Shown here piece by piece: positions 34,374 to 43,751 of a stretch of 64,000 bases of DNA; within the stretch, counting starts at the first letter, position 1; every line of letters starts with the position of its first letter. The notes under the pieces were generated by a model. The model was not told the origin of the DNA and searched no databases. It saw only the letters and a list, made by a program, of their open reading frames with translations. The position numbers and the translations under genes are program-made. Source of the DNA: an uncultured Prevotellaceae bacterium (GTDB lineage: Bacteria; Bacteroidota; Bacteroidia; Bacteroidales; Bacteroidaceae); NCBI GenBank assembly GCA_900314755.1, contig OMWH01000015.1, positions 1-64,000 on the forward strand. The letters are read 5' to 3'.

Positions 34374-35174
34374 TTATTCAATCTCTCCGTCGAAGACGAA
34401 GCTGGCAGGACCGGTCATATAGACGTGATCATCCGACTCACGCCACTCGATATGCAGGGTGCCGCCATCCATGACGATGTTGCTTTTTCGGCTGGCACGG
34501 TCAGTGAGTACGGCAGCGACAGCGGTGGCACAGGCTCCCGTTCCACATGCCTGGGTGATGCCACTGCCCCGTTCCCATACACGGGTACGTATGTTTCCAT
34601 CGTCTGTCACCTGAGCAAACTCGATATTGCAGTGCTGAGGAAAGGCAGGATGTTTTTCTAAAGTTCGTCCCATCGTCTCCACCATGTCCACGTCAGGGGT
34701 GAATATGACATAGTGCGGGTTTCCCATGGAGACAAAGGTGCCTTCATGGAGTCCGCGTGTGGTTACGAAAAAGCGCTCGTCCGCCAAGACAGGCTTCCCC
34801 ATGTCAACAGTGACGCTCTGTACCTTCCCGTCAGTGACGAGAAGGTTGAGCGTCTTAACACCCGACAAGGTAAGCAGTTGAATTCGGGTCTTTGTCGTCA
34901 TCCCTTTTTCATATAGATATTTCCCGATGCAGCGCGACGCATTTCCGCACATCATCGCCTCCGAGCCGTCGGCATTGAAAATGCGCATCGAGAAGTCAGC
35001 CTCCGAGACAGGGCTCTTACCAATGAGTACCAGTCCGTCGGAACCGATGCCCTTGTGGCGGTCACTCCACTTGACGGCAACCTCCGAAGGGTTGGCTATC
35101 GGATACTGCATGGTATCGACATAGATATAGTCGTTACCGGCACCATGCATCTTAGTGAATCTGATCTTTGTCAT
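34374..35174 (-). CDS. dapF: Diaminopimelate epimerase
   Basis: A 266-residue epimerase that converts LL- to meso-diaminopimelate with two active-site cysteines and no cofactor. Both are present: [14 protein letters not shown] in the N-terminal half and [12 protein letters not shown] in the C-terminal half. The opening [17 protein letters not shown] is canonical. It overlaps gltD by 4 nt and precedes dapL by 24 nt, which places the DAP pathway under the same promoter as glutamate synthase. Confidence 0.96.
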   Translation of the reverse strand: MTKIRFTKMHGAGNDYIYVDTMQYPIANPSEVAVKWSDRHKGIGSDGLVLIGKSPVSEADFSMRIFNADGSEAMMCGNASRCIGKYLYEKGMTTKTRIQLLTLSGVKTLNLLVTDGKVQSVTVDMGKPVLADERFFVTTRGLHEGTFVSMGNPHYVIFTPDVDMVETMGRTLEKHPAFPQHCNIEFAQVTDDGNIRTRVWERGSGITQACGTGACATAVAAVLTDRASRKSNIVMDGGTLHIEWRESDDHVYMTGPASFVFDGEIE

Positions 35175-36469
35175 TTGTTGAGGTATTGGTCTACTTGTTT
35201 TGCTATATTCTTACCACTTGCCATGGCACGGACGACAAGAGATGCTCCATTGGCTGCGTCACCGCATACAAACACATTCTCCGGATACTGAGGATGCTCC
35301 GGACGGAGGAATCCCATGGCGAGGAGTACCAGCTCTGCCTTGATGATTTCCGGCTCTTTCCCCTTCTCCTGTACCTTCACGCCAGTGAGTCTTCCGTCCT
35401 TGCCTATAAACTCAAGGGTGTTGATGTTCCAGCGACGGACACATCCTTCCTCATGGCTGCTGGTTGTCTTCAGGGTCCGTGGGAAGTTCGGCCACGGGTT
35501 GTTGGGGTCGACAGGTCCTTCAACAGGTTTGGGCATGATTTCTATCTGTGTCACACTCTTGCAGCCCTGGCGATGAGCGGTGCCGATGCAGTCAGAGCCT
35601 GTGTCACCACCACCGATGACCAGTACGTCCTTGTCTTTGGCGGTGATGCGCTCCTCCTTTGAGAATTCCATGCCGGCGAGGACACGGTTCTGCTGGGCAA
35701 GGAGTTCGAGAGCGAAATGTACCCCTTTCAGTTCCCTGCCAGGTATCTTCAGGTCACGGGCGGTAGGGGTGCCGGTGGCAATGATGGTTGCATCGTAATC
35801 GGAATTGTCCGAATTCTCCGAATACTCCGAATTAAACCTGAACTCAATCCCTTCCTCTTCCAGCAACTGTATGCGGCGGTTGATGACCGCTTTGTTGAGC
35901 TTGAAGTTGGGGATGCCATAGCGTAGCAGTCCTCCCGCAGCCTCGTTCTTCTCATAGACGGTCACCTGATAGCCCATCAGGTTCAGGTCATTGGCGGCGG
36001 CAAGCCCTGCGGGACCACTGCCAATGACGGCAACACGCTTGCCGTTGCGCACAGGGTGATGCACGTTGATGTACCCTTCACGGAAGGCAGCCTCGGTGAT
36101 GGCACATTCATCTTCACGGTTCGTGGTCGGCTCGTGCTCGATGAGGTTCAGTACACACGCTTTCTCACAGAGGGCAGGACAGATACGTCCCGTAAACTCA
36201 GGAAACGGGTTGGTGGCGCTCAGCAGCTGGTAAGCTAATTCCCAGTCTCCCTTATACAAGGCATCATTCCACTCAGGTGGTTTGTTTCCTAAGGGACATG
36301 CCCAGTGACAGAAAGGTACACCGCAGTCCATGCAGCGGCTTGCCTGTAGTTTGCGCTCCCGGGTGTTGAGTGTCTGTTCCACTTCACCGTAATCGTGGAT
36401 TCTATCGTGGATAGGACGGTATCCCGCCTCTTGACGATGTATTTCTAAAAATGCTTTCGGGTTTCCCAT
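35171..36469 (-). CDS. gltD: Glutamate synthase small subunit
   Basis: A 432-residue flavoprotein that passes electrons from NADPH to GltB. The N-terminal domain has the Fe-S cysteines [17 protein letters not shown] and [10 protein letters not shown]. The FAD site is [15 protein letters not shown] and the NAD(P)H site is [16 protein letters not shown]. Length is slightly below the usual 470. A short acidic loop, [15 protein letters not shown], is encoded by a 9-bp repeat (35802-35837). The gene follows gltB after a 64-nt gap with a hairpin, and overlaps dapF by 4 nt. Confidence 0.95.
   Translation of the reverse strand: MGNPKAFLEIHRQEAGYRPIHDRIHDYGEVEQTLNTRERKLQASRCMDCGVPFCHWACPLGNKPPEWNDALYKGDWELAYQLLSATNPFPEFTGRICPALCEKACVLNLIEHEPTTNREDECAITEAAFREGYINVHHPVRNGKRVAVIGSGPAGLAAANDLNLMGYQVTVYEKNEAAGGLLRYGIPNFKLNKAVINRRIQLLEEEGIEFRFNSEYSENSDNSDYDATIIATGTPTARDLKIPGRELKGVHFALELLAQQNRVLAGMEFSKEERITAKDKDVLVIGGGDTGSDCIGTAHRQGCKSVTQIEIMPKPVEGPVDPNNPWPNFPRTLKTTSSHEEGCVRRWNINTLEFIGKDGRLTGVKVQEKGKEPEIIKAELVLLAMGFLRPEHPQYPENVFVCGDAANGASLVVRAMASGKNIAKQVDQYLNK
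35802..35837 (-). repeat. 9-bp tandem repeat, 4 units, inside gltD
   Basis: Plus-strand units GAATTGTCC, GAATTCTCC, GAATACTCC, GAATTAAAC. They encode an Asn/Ser/Glu-rich loop between FAD-domain strands. Frame is preserved by the 9-bp period. Confidence 0.8.
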
Positions 36470-36472
36470 AAC

Positions 36473-36535
36473 AACTTCAATTCTTTTAGTCGCCTCGCTT
36501 TGTAAAAGCGTCTTACGACGATAACTTCAATTCTT
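36473..36535 (-). other. gltB-gltD intercistronic hairpin between direct repeats
   Basis: AACTTCAATTCTT occurs at 36473-36485 and again at 36523-36535, where it overlaps the gltB stop. Between them CGCTTT and AAAGCG form a hairpin inside an outer GTCG/CGAC pair. It may be a processing or attenuation site that sets the gltB:gltD ratio. Confidence 0.5.
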
Positions 36536-39500
36536 AATACTCTCTCTGCATGTCTGCGATTTTCTCCCGGAGACGCATCATCTGTTCTTCCTGCAGTACT
36601 CGTTTGTACTCAATCGGCACAATCTGGATGAAGTCTTCTATATAACGTTGCCAGTTGTCTAACATTGTGCGGGCAAGAGTAGAACCAGTATATAAATAAT
36701 GTTGGCGGATCAGTTCGTGCAGTTCCTTGCGGCTGACACTATCCTCGACGAGGTTGATCTCCACCATGTCCATATTGCAGAAATAGTCAAAGTGGTGGTT
36801 CTTGTCCCAAACGTAGGCAACACCTCCCGACATGCCGGCGGCAAAGTTGCGCCCAGTCTCACCGAGGACGACGACTCGCCCTCCCGTCATATACTCACAG
36901 CAGTGGTCACCGGCTCCTTCGAGGACGGCAATGGCTCCAGAGTTACGTACACCGAAACGCTCGCCCACCTTACCATTGATGTAGAGCTCTCCGGAAGTGG
37001 CACCATACAGTCCTGTGTTACCTGCGATGATGTTCTCTTCAGCGACGAAATTAGTACGGGACGGGGGAAGGATGGCGATACGCCCGCCACTGAGTCCCTT
37101 GGCGAAATAGTCATTTGTCTCACCTTCCAGTTTGAAGGACACGCCATGGGTGAGGAAAGCACCGAACGACTGTCCCGCAGAACCTTTGAACTTCACGTTG
37201 ATGGTACCGTCGGGAAGTCCCTGTTCCCCATATTTCTGGACGATAGCTCCTGAGAGCATAGCTCCCACGGCACGGTTGGTGTTCTTGATGCTGTAGTCGA
37301 GGTTTACCTCGCTCTGGCTGCTGATGGCAGGTTCTGCGGCGGCAATCATCTGCTCGTCAATCGTCGTTCCCTGCATGCCCAGTGGTACAGAGGGCTTGCG
37401 GACATCCCCCGTGAAGTGCAGCGTGCCGTCGTATTTGTTCAGGAGTCGCTTGAAGTCAAGGATAGACTCTTTCGTCTCTATCAGTTCCGTATGTCCCACG
37501 ATATCATCCAGATGTCTGAATCCCATCTCGGCGAGATACTCGCGAACCTCCTGAGCCAGGAAGGTGAAATAGTTGACGAGGTATTCATAGCGGCCGATGA
37601 AATGCTTGCGAAGTTCAGGATTCTGTGTGGCGACCCCCATCGGACAGGTGTTGAGGTTGCACTTGCGCATCATCACACAGCCAAGGACGATCAGGGCGGC
37701 GGTGCCGAAACCAAACTCCTCAGCACCCAGTAACGCCATGAGGACCACATCACGACCAGTCTTGATTTGTCCGTCAACCTGTAGGCGCACCTGTGAACGG
37801 AGCCCGTTCTTAACAAGGGTTTGCTGGGTCTCGCTCAGTCCAATCTCCGGTGAGATACCGGCAAATCGCATGCTGGAGGCAGGAGAGGCTCCCGTACCTC
37901 CCTCAGCTCCGGAGATGACGATAAGGTCGGCTTTCGCCTTTGCCACACCAGCAGCGATGGTTCCCACACCGCTCTCAGCCACCAGTTTGACGGAGACGGC
38001 TGCCTTGGGATTGACATTCTTCAGGTCGAATATCAACTGGGCGAGGTCCTCAATGCTGTAGATGTCGTGGTGAGGTGGAGGACTGATCAGACTGATGCCG
38101 GGAATGGAGTGACGTGTCTTGGCAATCACCTCGTTGACCTTGAAGCCAGGCAGTTGTCCGCCTTCTCCGGGCTTGGCACCCTGTGCCACCTTAATCTGTA
38201 TCTCCTCAGCGTTCACCAGATATTCCGTCGTCACGCCGAAGCGTCCGCTTGCCACCTGTTTTGTCTTACTGTTGAGGCTGATGCCGTCTACTGACGAATG
38301 GAAACGCTCAGAGTCCTCTCCGCCCTCACCTGTGTTAGAGCGTCCTCCTATCTTGTTCATAGCAAGGCAGATTGCCTCGTGTGCCTCTTTGGAGAGAGCG
38401 CCGAAACTCATGGCACCTGCCACGAAATGCTTGACAATGTCCTCGACGGGTTCCACCTCGTCAATGCCGATGGGGTTCTTTTTCCATCCGAGGAAATCAC
38501 GGATGAAGATGGGCGATTCTTTCTCGTCAGCCAGTCGGCTGTATGTTTTGAATTTCTCATAATCTCCTGTGCGGGTAGCGAGTTGCAGCGTGGCAATTGT
38601 TTCTGGGTTCCATGCATGTTTGATTCCGTCCTTTCGCCAGTGGAACTGACCGAGGTTAGGCAGGTAGTTGGGTGTGGCGGATGAGGCATAAGTCTTCCGG
38701 TGCATCGCAACGGCATCAGCAGCAATCTTATCCAGTCCGATACCTCCGATAGTACTTATCTCCGTGCCGAAATAGTTTTTCAGCAGGCTCTCGCTCAGTC
38801 CGACACTCTCAAAAATCTTGGCCCCCCGGTAGCTGCGGATGGTAGAAATGCCCATTTTCGCCATAATCTTGAAGAGCCCTTTCTTCACAGCCTTGATATA
38901 GTTCGCCTCCGCAGTAGGGTAGTCTTCCTGTATCTTGTGTCGTTTCACCAGATCGTCGAGAACGGCAAAAGCCATATAAGGACAGAGTGCCGAAGCACCA
39001 TAGCCCAATAGAAGAGCGGCATGCATCGTCTCACGGATTTCTCCGCTCTCCACAATCAGGGCAGTCTGCACGCGTTTCCCTACACTGATCAGGTAGTGAT
39101 GTACGGCAGAGACCGCCAGCAGCGATGGGATAGCCACATGTTGCTTGTCCACATCTCGGTCGGTCAGGATGATATAGTTATACCCTTCGTCCACCGACTT
39201 CTCCGCCTGATGGCAAAGGGCATCAAGCGCCTCTTGCAGTCCGTCGGCTCCTTTTTCCCCGTCAAAAAGCATCGGTAATTTGATGGTGTTGAAACCTTTA
39301 TAGCGGATATTACAGAGGATGTCCAGTTGGGTATTGTTCAGAATAGGGTGGGGCAGACGCACCATCTTGCAGTTGGTCTCGTCAGGGGTGAGGATGCCGG
39401 AGCCCACCCTGCCGATATACTCCGTCAGACTCATCACCAGTTCCTCGCGGATAGAGTCAATAGCGGGGTTCGTTACCTGGGCGAACTGCTGACGGAAATA

Positions 39501-41015
39501 GTTGAAGAATACCTGAGGCTTGTCCGACAGGACGGCAAGTGGCGTGTCATTACCCATCGATGCCGTTGGCTCCTGTCCATTGACAGCCATAGGCACGATG
39601 GTGTTCGTTATATCCTCTTCTCCATAGCCGAACATCATTTCCTTCTGGAGCAGGTCGCTGATATGATTGTCGACATGTCTGCCGGACTTCAGTTTCTCCA
39701 GCTGGATGCGGTTGGTACTCAGCCACTGGCGATAGGGGTGTTCGCTGGCGAGTTGCTGTTTGATCTCACCATCATAGTATATCTTACCCTCCTGTGTGTC
39801 GATAAGCAGGATCTTACCCGGCTGCAGGCGCCCTTTCTCTGCAATCTCAGTAGGGTCAAAGTCCATCACGCCAACCTCACTTGCCACCACCATTGTGTCG
39901 TTCTTCGTAATGGTATAGCGGGCAGGACGGAGTCCGTTACGGTCCAGCATGCCACCTGCAAAACGTCCGTCACTGAACAGCAGGGCGGCAGGACCATCCC
40001 ACGGCTCCATCAGGATGGAGTGGTATTCGTAGAAAGCCTTCAAATCCTCGCTAATAGGGTTCTTGTCATTGAAGCTCTCCGGTACAAGCACGCTCATTGC
40101 ATGTGGCAGTGAGAGTCCTGACATGACAAAGAACTCCAGTACGTTGTCCAGACTTGCCGAGTCGGACATTCCCGACTGGATGATAGGGGATATTTGCTTG
40201 ATATCCCCCAACATGTCACTGCTGAGGACACTCTCTCTTGCCTGCATCCATCCGCGGTTTCCACGAATGGTGTTGATCTCACCGTTATGGGCGAGCAAGC
40301 GGAAGGGCTGGGCTAATGACCACGTGGGAAATGTGTTTGTGCTGAAACGTGAGTGCACCAGCGCCAGTCCGCTTGTGAAATAGGGGTTGGTAAGGTCGGG
40401 GAAATATTGCCGTACCTGCATGGACGACAACATCCCTTTGTATATAATATTTGTGTTGCTCAGTGAACAGATATAAAAGTCCTTGTGGGTGACACGGCGT
40501 TCTATCTTCTTGCGAATAATATATAAAGTACGCGCAAAGGAATCTACTTTGTCATCACTGATGCCGGTGATGAAAACCTGCTTGATGGCGGGCTCCGTGC
40601 TTAACGCGGCGTTACCCAGACAGTCGGGATTGGTCGGTACGTTGCGCAGATGCATCAGTTGAAGCCCCTCACGCTCTATTTCCTCAATCATGACTTGGAG
40701 AATGTCGCTTTGCGCCTTCTCCTCTTTGGGCAGGAAAACCAAGCCCGTCCCGTATTTCCCCTTCTCGGGGACGGGAATACCTTGTAATAGGATGAACTCA
40801 TGCGGTATTTGAACCATGATACCGGCACCGTCACCATCCTTTCCGACTTCAGCGCCACGGTGTCGCATGTTCTCCAGCACATGCAGTGCCTGGTCCACCA
40901 ACCCGTGACTCTTGTTACCATGAATGTTCACAATCATGCCCACGCCGCAGGCATCGTGCTCATACTGGTTCTGATAAAGTCCTCTTTCCTGGTTTTGAAG
41001 TTTACTTTCTGTCAT
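36534..41015 (-). CDS. gltB: Glutamate synthase large subunit
   Basis: A 1493-residue GOGAT large subunit. Glutamine is hydrolysed in an N-terminal class II amidotransferase domain whose nucleophile is Cys23 (HDACGVGMI) after propeptide removal. The central and FMN domains (GAEGGTGASPASSMRFAGI) reduce 2-oxoglutarate and imine to glutamate. The 3Fe-4S ligand motif MRKCNLNTCPMGVATQ is intact. The C-terminal beta-helix has the usual GGRV/GGVAYV turns. It heads gltB-gltD-dapF-dapL, with a -7 box at 41057-41064, and is divergent from the PII-amt operon. Confidence 0.97.
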   Translation of the reverse strand: MTESKLQNQERGLYQNQYEHDACGVGMIVNIHGNKSHGLVDQALHVLENMRHRGAEVGKDGDGAGIMVQIPHEFILLQGIPVPEKGKYGTGLVFLPKEEKAQSDILQVMIEEIEREGLQLMHLRNVPTNPDCLGNAALSTEPAIKQVFITGISDDKVDSFARTLYIIRKKIERRVTHKDFYICSLSNTNIIYKGMLSSMQVRQYFPDLTNPYFTSGLALVHSRFSTNTFPTWSLAQPFRLLAHNGEINTIRGNRGWMQARESVLSSDMLGDIKQISPIIQSGMSDSASLDNVLEFFVMSGLSLPHAMSVLVPESFNDKNPISEDLKAFYEYHSILMEPWDGPAALLFSDGRFAGGMLDRNGLRPARYTITKNDTMVVASEVGVMDFDPTEIAEKGRLQPGKILLIDTQEGKIYYDGEIKQQLASEHPYRQWLSTNRIQLEKLKSGRHVDNHISDLLQKEMMFGYGEEDITNTIVPMAVNGQEPTASMGNDTPLAVLSDKPQVFFNYFRQQFAQVTNPAIDSIREELVMSLTEYIGRVGSGILTPDETNCKMVRLPHPILNNTQLDILCNIRYKGFNTIKLPMLFDGEKGADGLQEALDALCHQAEKSVDEGYNYIILTDRDVDKQHVAIPSLLAVSAVHHYLISVGKRVQTALIVESGEIRETMHAALLLGYGASALCPYMAFAVLDDLVKRHKIQEDYPTAEANYIKAVKKGLFKIMAKMGISTIRSYRGAKIFESVGLSESLLKNYFGTEISTIGGIGLDKIAADAVAMHRKTYASSATPNYLPNLGQFHWRKDGIKHAWNPETIATLQLATRTGDYEKFKTYSRLADEKESPIFIRDFLGWKKNPIGIDEVEPVEDIVKHFVAGAMSFGALSKEAHEAICLAMNKIGGRSNTGEGGEDSERFHSSVDGISLNSKTKQVASGRFGVTTEYLVNAEEIQIKVAQGAKPGEGGQLPGFKVNEVIAKTRHSIPGISLISPPPHHDIYSIEDLAQLIFDLKNVNPKAAVSVKLVAESGVGTIAAGVAKAKADLIVISGAEGGTGASPASSMRFAGISPEIGLSETQQTLVKNGLRSQVRLQVDGQIKTGRDVVLMALLGAEEFGFGTAALIVLGCVMMRKCNLNTCPMGVATQNPELRKHFIGRYEYLVNYFTFLAQEVREYLAEMGFRHLDDIVGHTELIETKESILDFKRLLNKYDGTLHFTGDVRKPSVPLGMQGTTIDEQMIAAAEPAISSQSEVNLDYSIKNTNRAVGAMLSGAIVQKYGEQGLPDGTINVKFKGSAGQSFGAFLTHGVSFKLEGETNDYFAKGLSGGRIAILPPSRTNFVAEENIIAGNTGLYGATSGELYINGKVGERFGVRNSGAIAVLEGAGDHCCEYMTGGRVVVLGETGRNFAAGMSGGVAYVWDKNHHFDYFCNMDMVEINLVEDSVSRKELHELIRQHYLYTGSTLARTMLDNWQRYIEDFIQIVPIEYKRVLQEEQMMRLREKIADMQREY

Positions 41016-41056
41016 ATTATCCTTATTAAATCTATGTTTTTGTATTTATTTGAGTG

Positions 41057-41064
41057 CAAAGATA
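41057..41064 (-). promoter_or_regulatory. -7 promoter box of the gltB operon
   Basis: The minus strand reads TATCTTTG, 41 nt before gltB. Confidence 0.65.
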
Positions 41065-41134
41065 GAGCAAAAAGACAGAATTAACAAGAAAAATCTTACA
41101 TAATTTTCTGTAAATTTTTAAACAACTTACATTT

Positions 41135-41162
41135 TGAAACAAATATTGCTAATTTTGTTTCA
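41135..41162. promoter_or_regulatory. Dyad operator candidate between gltB and the PII gene
   Basis: TGAAACAAA (41135-41143) and its exact inverse TTTGTTTCA (41154-41162) are separated by 10 nt, between the two divergent promoters. The 316-bp gene-free stretch 41016-41331 otherwise holds only the two -7 boxes and A/T-rich sequence. A shared nitrogen regulator is plausible but unproven. Confidence 0.5.
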
Positions 41163-41275
41163 TTTTGTAAAATATTGTTAGAATTATGAAAGGTGATTAT
41201 TTACACTTTGTTAGTTTGAGCGTTTTTTTACAAATTAAAAGCAAGAATTGTGACTGCCGATATACCGAAAATACG

Positions 41276-41283
41276 TAATTTTG
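41276..41283 (+). promoter_or_regulatory. -7 promoter box of the PII-amt operon
   Basis: TAATTTTG, 48 nt before the PII start. Confidence 0.65.
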
Positions 41284-41331
41284 CCATGGAAACGTTTTCC
41301 ATGATATTATTAATTAAATAGGTAAAAAGGT

Positions 41332-41679
41332 ATGAAAAAGATTGAAGCGATTATCCGCAAGACGAAGTTTGAGGATGTCAAACGGGCTTTGTTAAGTTCG
41401 GACATCGACTGGTTTGAATACCACGACGTGCATGGTATTGGTCAGAGCCGTCAGGAGCGTATTTATCGTGGTGTCCAGTATAGTACGGATGTCATAGAGC
41501 GCGTAGCATTGACCATTGTCTGTCGTGATGTCATTCTGGACCCCACTATCCAGGTCATTCTGAAGGTTGCCCATACGGGTGAGATCGGTGACGGACGCAT
41601 CTTCGTCAGTGATATGATAGACACCTGGTCTATCCGTACTGGCGAGCATGGCGATACGGTATTAAGAGATAAGAAATAG
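41332..41679 (+). CDS. PII-family nitrogen regulator
   Basis: A 115-residue PII protein. The N-terminal MKKIEAIIRKTKFEDVKRAL, the T-loop IYRGVQY with the Tyr equivalent to the E. coli uridylylation site, and the nucleotide-binding TGEIGDGRIFVSDM and SIRTGEHGD motifs are all present. The T-loop (GIGQSRQERIYRGVQY) seems one residue shorter than in GlnB. PII senses ATP/ADP and 2-oxoglutarate; with amt 33 nt downstream it most likely blocks ammonium uptake when nitrogen is plentiful (GlnK role). It is first in a six-gene operon. Confidence 0.93.
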   Translation: MKKIEAIIRKTKFEDVKRALLSSDIDWFEYHDVHGIGQSRQERIYRGVQYSTDVIERVALTIVCRDVILDPTIQVILKVAHTGEIGDGRIFVSDMIDTWSIRTGEHGDTVLRDKK

Positions 41680-41712
41680 GATAACACAACACAAACACAA
41701 AATGTAACGATT

Positions 41713-42966
41713 ATGAATGAGATTGGATTATCACTCGATACAGTATGGATGCTGTTAGCAGCAATGTTGGTATTCTGGATGCAGCCTGGTTTTGCCTTGT
41801 GTGAGGCAGGTTTCACCCGCAGTAAGAATACCGCCAACATCCTGATGAAGAACTTTGTCGACTTTATGATCGGCTCCCTGTTGTTCTTCTTCCTGGGATT
41901 CGGGTTTATGTTTGGTTCCGACGGAGCCGGTTTCATCGGAGCGCCTAACTGGGGCGACCTCTCCTTCTATAAAGGTGATCTGCCGACAGAGGGCTTCCTG
42001 ATCTTTGAGACGGTCTTCTGCGCCACCTCAGCTACCATCGTCAGTGGTGCCATGGCAGAGCGCACGAAATTCTCGATGTATGTCATCTACAGTGCTTTTA
42101 TCTCGTTGTTTATTTACCCTATTGAAGGTCACTGGACATGGGGAGGCGGTTGGTTGTGTAACAGTGCTGCCGACAGCTTTATGATGACGACCTTTGGTGA
42201 TGTGTTCCACGATTTCGCAGGTTCAGCCATCGTGCATAGCGTAGGTGGTGTCCTTGCTTTAGTCGGTGCTCTTGCGTTAGGTCCCCGTATCGGGAAGTAT
42301 GATGCAGACCGTAAGAGCCGTGCCATCCCTGGTCATTCGCTGACCTTGGCAGCTTTGGGTGTTTTCATCCTCTGGATGGGATGGTTCGGCTTTAACCCCG
42401 GTTCACAGCTCGCTGCCAGCGGGGAAGTCAACCGCATCGCCATATCGCATGTGTTCCTGACCACCAATCTGGCAGCAGCGGCAGGTGGAACAGCCACGAT
42501 GTTTATCACATGGCTGAAATATGGCAAGCCATCCTTGTCACTGACCCTCAACGGCGTATTGGCAGGATTGGTGGGTATCACTGCCGGCTGTGACCTCGTT
42601 AACCCTCTTGGTGCGGTGATTATCGGACTGGTCTGTGGCATTGTATTGGTATTCTCTATTGAGTTCATCGACCATGTCCTGCATATCGACGACCCCGTAG
42701 GTGCCTCTTCAGTACATGGTGTCTGTGGTATTCTCGGTACCTTGATGACAGGACTCTTCTCTGTCAGCAATGGAGCATTCTACGGACATGGCTGGGGCTT
42801 CTTCGGAGCGGAGTGCTTCGGAATCCTCATCATTGATCTCTGGGCGGCTGCCTGTGGTATTGTTCTTTTCTATGGAATTAAGTATCTTCGTGGCTTACGT
42901 GTCGAGTCTCGTGTCGAGGAAGAGGGACTGGATGTCTATGAGCATGGAGAAAGTTGTTATAATTAA
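41713..42966 (+). CDS. amt: Ammonium transporter
   Basis: A 417-residue Amt/MEP/Rh channel with about 11 helices. The twin pore histidines are visible in DFAGSAIVHSVGG and SSVHGVCGILG. Also seen are GFALCEAGFTRSKNTANI near the N-terminus and DVFHDFAGS. The short N-terminus suggests the first segment is retained rather than cleaved. It lies between the PII gene (33 nt) and a porin-like gene (14 nt), which fits regulation by the linked PII trimer plugging the pore. Confidence 0.96.
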   Translation: MNEIGLSLDTVWMLLAAMLVFWMQPGFALCEAGFTRSKNTANILMKNFVDFMIGSLLFFFLGFGFMFGSDGAGFIGAPNWGDLSFYKGDLPTEGFLIFETVFCATSATIVSGAMAERTKFSMYVIYSAFISLFIYPIEGHWTWGGGWLCNSAADSFMMTTFGDVFHDFAGSAIVHSVGGVLALVGALALGPRIGKYDADRKSRAIPGHSLTLAALGVFILWMGWFGFNPGSQLAASGEVNRIAISHVFLTTNLAAAAGGTATMFITWLKYGKPSLSLTLNGVLAGLVGITAGCDLVNPLGAVIIGLVCGIVLVFSIEFIDHVLHIDDPVGASSVHGVCGILGTLMTGLFSVSNGAFYGHGWGFFGAECFGILIIDLWAAACGIVLFYGIKYLRGLRVESRVEEEGLDVYEHGESCYN

Positions 42967-42980
42967 TGATATTTTAAGGT

Positions 42981-43706
42981 ATGAGAAAGATTGTTTTATT
43001 CGCAATGGGACTGGTGGCAAGTGCCACCACCCTTGCACAGGAACAGTTACGGGTAGGCGAGCAAAGCCCGGAAATCAAAGCAGAGGTGACGATAGCCGCC
43101 GATCTCGTGAGCCAGTATATCTGGCGTGGACTGGACTGCGGTAATGTCAGTATCCAGCCGACACTGGGAATCGCTTACAAAGGTTTCAGTCTCTCGGCAT
43201 GGGGGAATGTGGGTTTTAAGTCGGAGGACACCAAGGAGTTCGACCTCACTGCCTCTTATAGTACAGGCGGTCTGACTATTGGAGTGACTGATTATTGGTT
43301 TAACACCCCAGAGGAGCGTTACTTCTATTATAATGCCCACAGCACCAGTCATGTCTTTGAGGGCTTCGTCTCCTATGACTTTGGACTGCTCTCAGCCGCC
43401 TGGTATACCAACTTTGCGGGGAATGACGGACAGAACAAGAGCGGTAAAAGAGCCTACTCCAGTTATTTTGAGTTGAATGCCCCGTTTAAGTTGGTGACTC
43501 TCGACTGGACTGGAACGTTGGGTGTGGTACCCTATGCCACCACCTATTACAACACGTCAGGGTTTGCAGTGACCAATGTGTCACTGAAAGCATCGAAGGA
43601 CATCAGGATTACGGATACCTTCTCTGTCCCGATATTCGCACAGGTTATTGGCAACCCTTCGTCACAGAAAGCCTATTTCGTCTTTGGATTCACGCTTAAG
43701 CCGTGA
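42981..43706 (+). CDS. Porin-like outer-membrane protein in the ammonium operon
   Basis: A 241-residue protein with a signal peptide (RKIVLFAMGLVASATTLAQ) and alternating aromatic/polar strands ending in FVFGFTLKP, as expected for a small outer-membrane beta-barrel. The opening AADLVSQYIWRGLDCGNVSIQPTLG-type sequence resembles TorF-like putative porins found in many proteobacteria and Bacteroidetes. It is placed 14 nt after amt and 45 nt before pyrG, so it may admit small nitrogen compounds to the periplasm. That role is inferred only from position. Confidence 0.82.
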   Translation: MRKIVLFAMGLVASATTLAQEQLRVGEQSPEIKAEVTIAADLVSQYIWRGLDCGNVSIQPTLGIAYKGFSLSAWGNVGFKSEDTKEFDLTASYSTGGLTIGVTDYWFNTPEERYFYYNAHSTSHVFEGFVSYDFGLLSAAWYTNFAGNDGQNKSGKRAYSSYFELNAPFKLVTLDWTGTLGVVPYATTYYNTSGFAVTNVSLKASKDIRITDTFSVPIFAQVIGNPSSQKAYFVFGFTLKP

Positions 43707-43751
43707 GTCCAAAGACTCCCTTTTTACGCAAAACTTCAAAACAATCAATAT

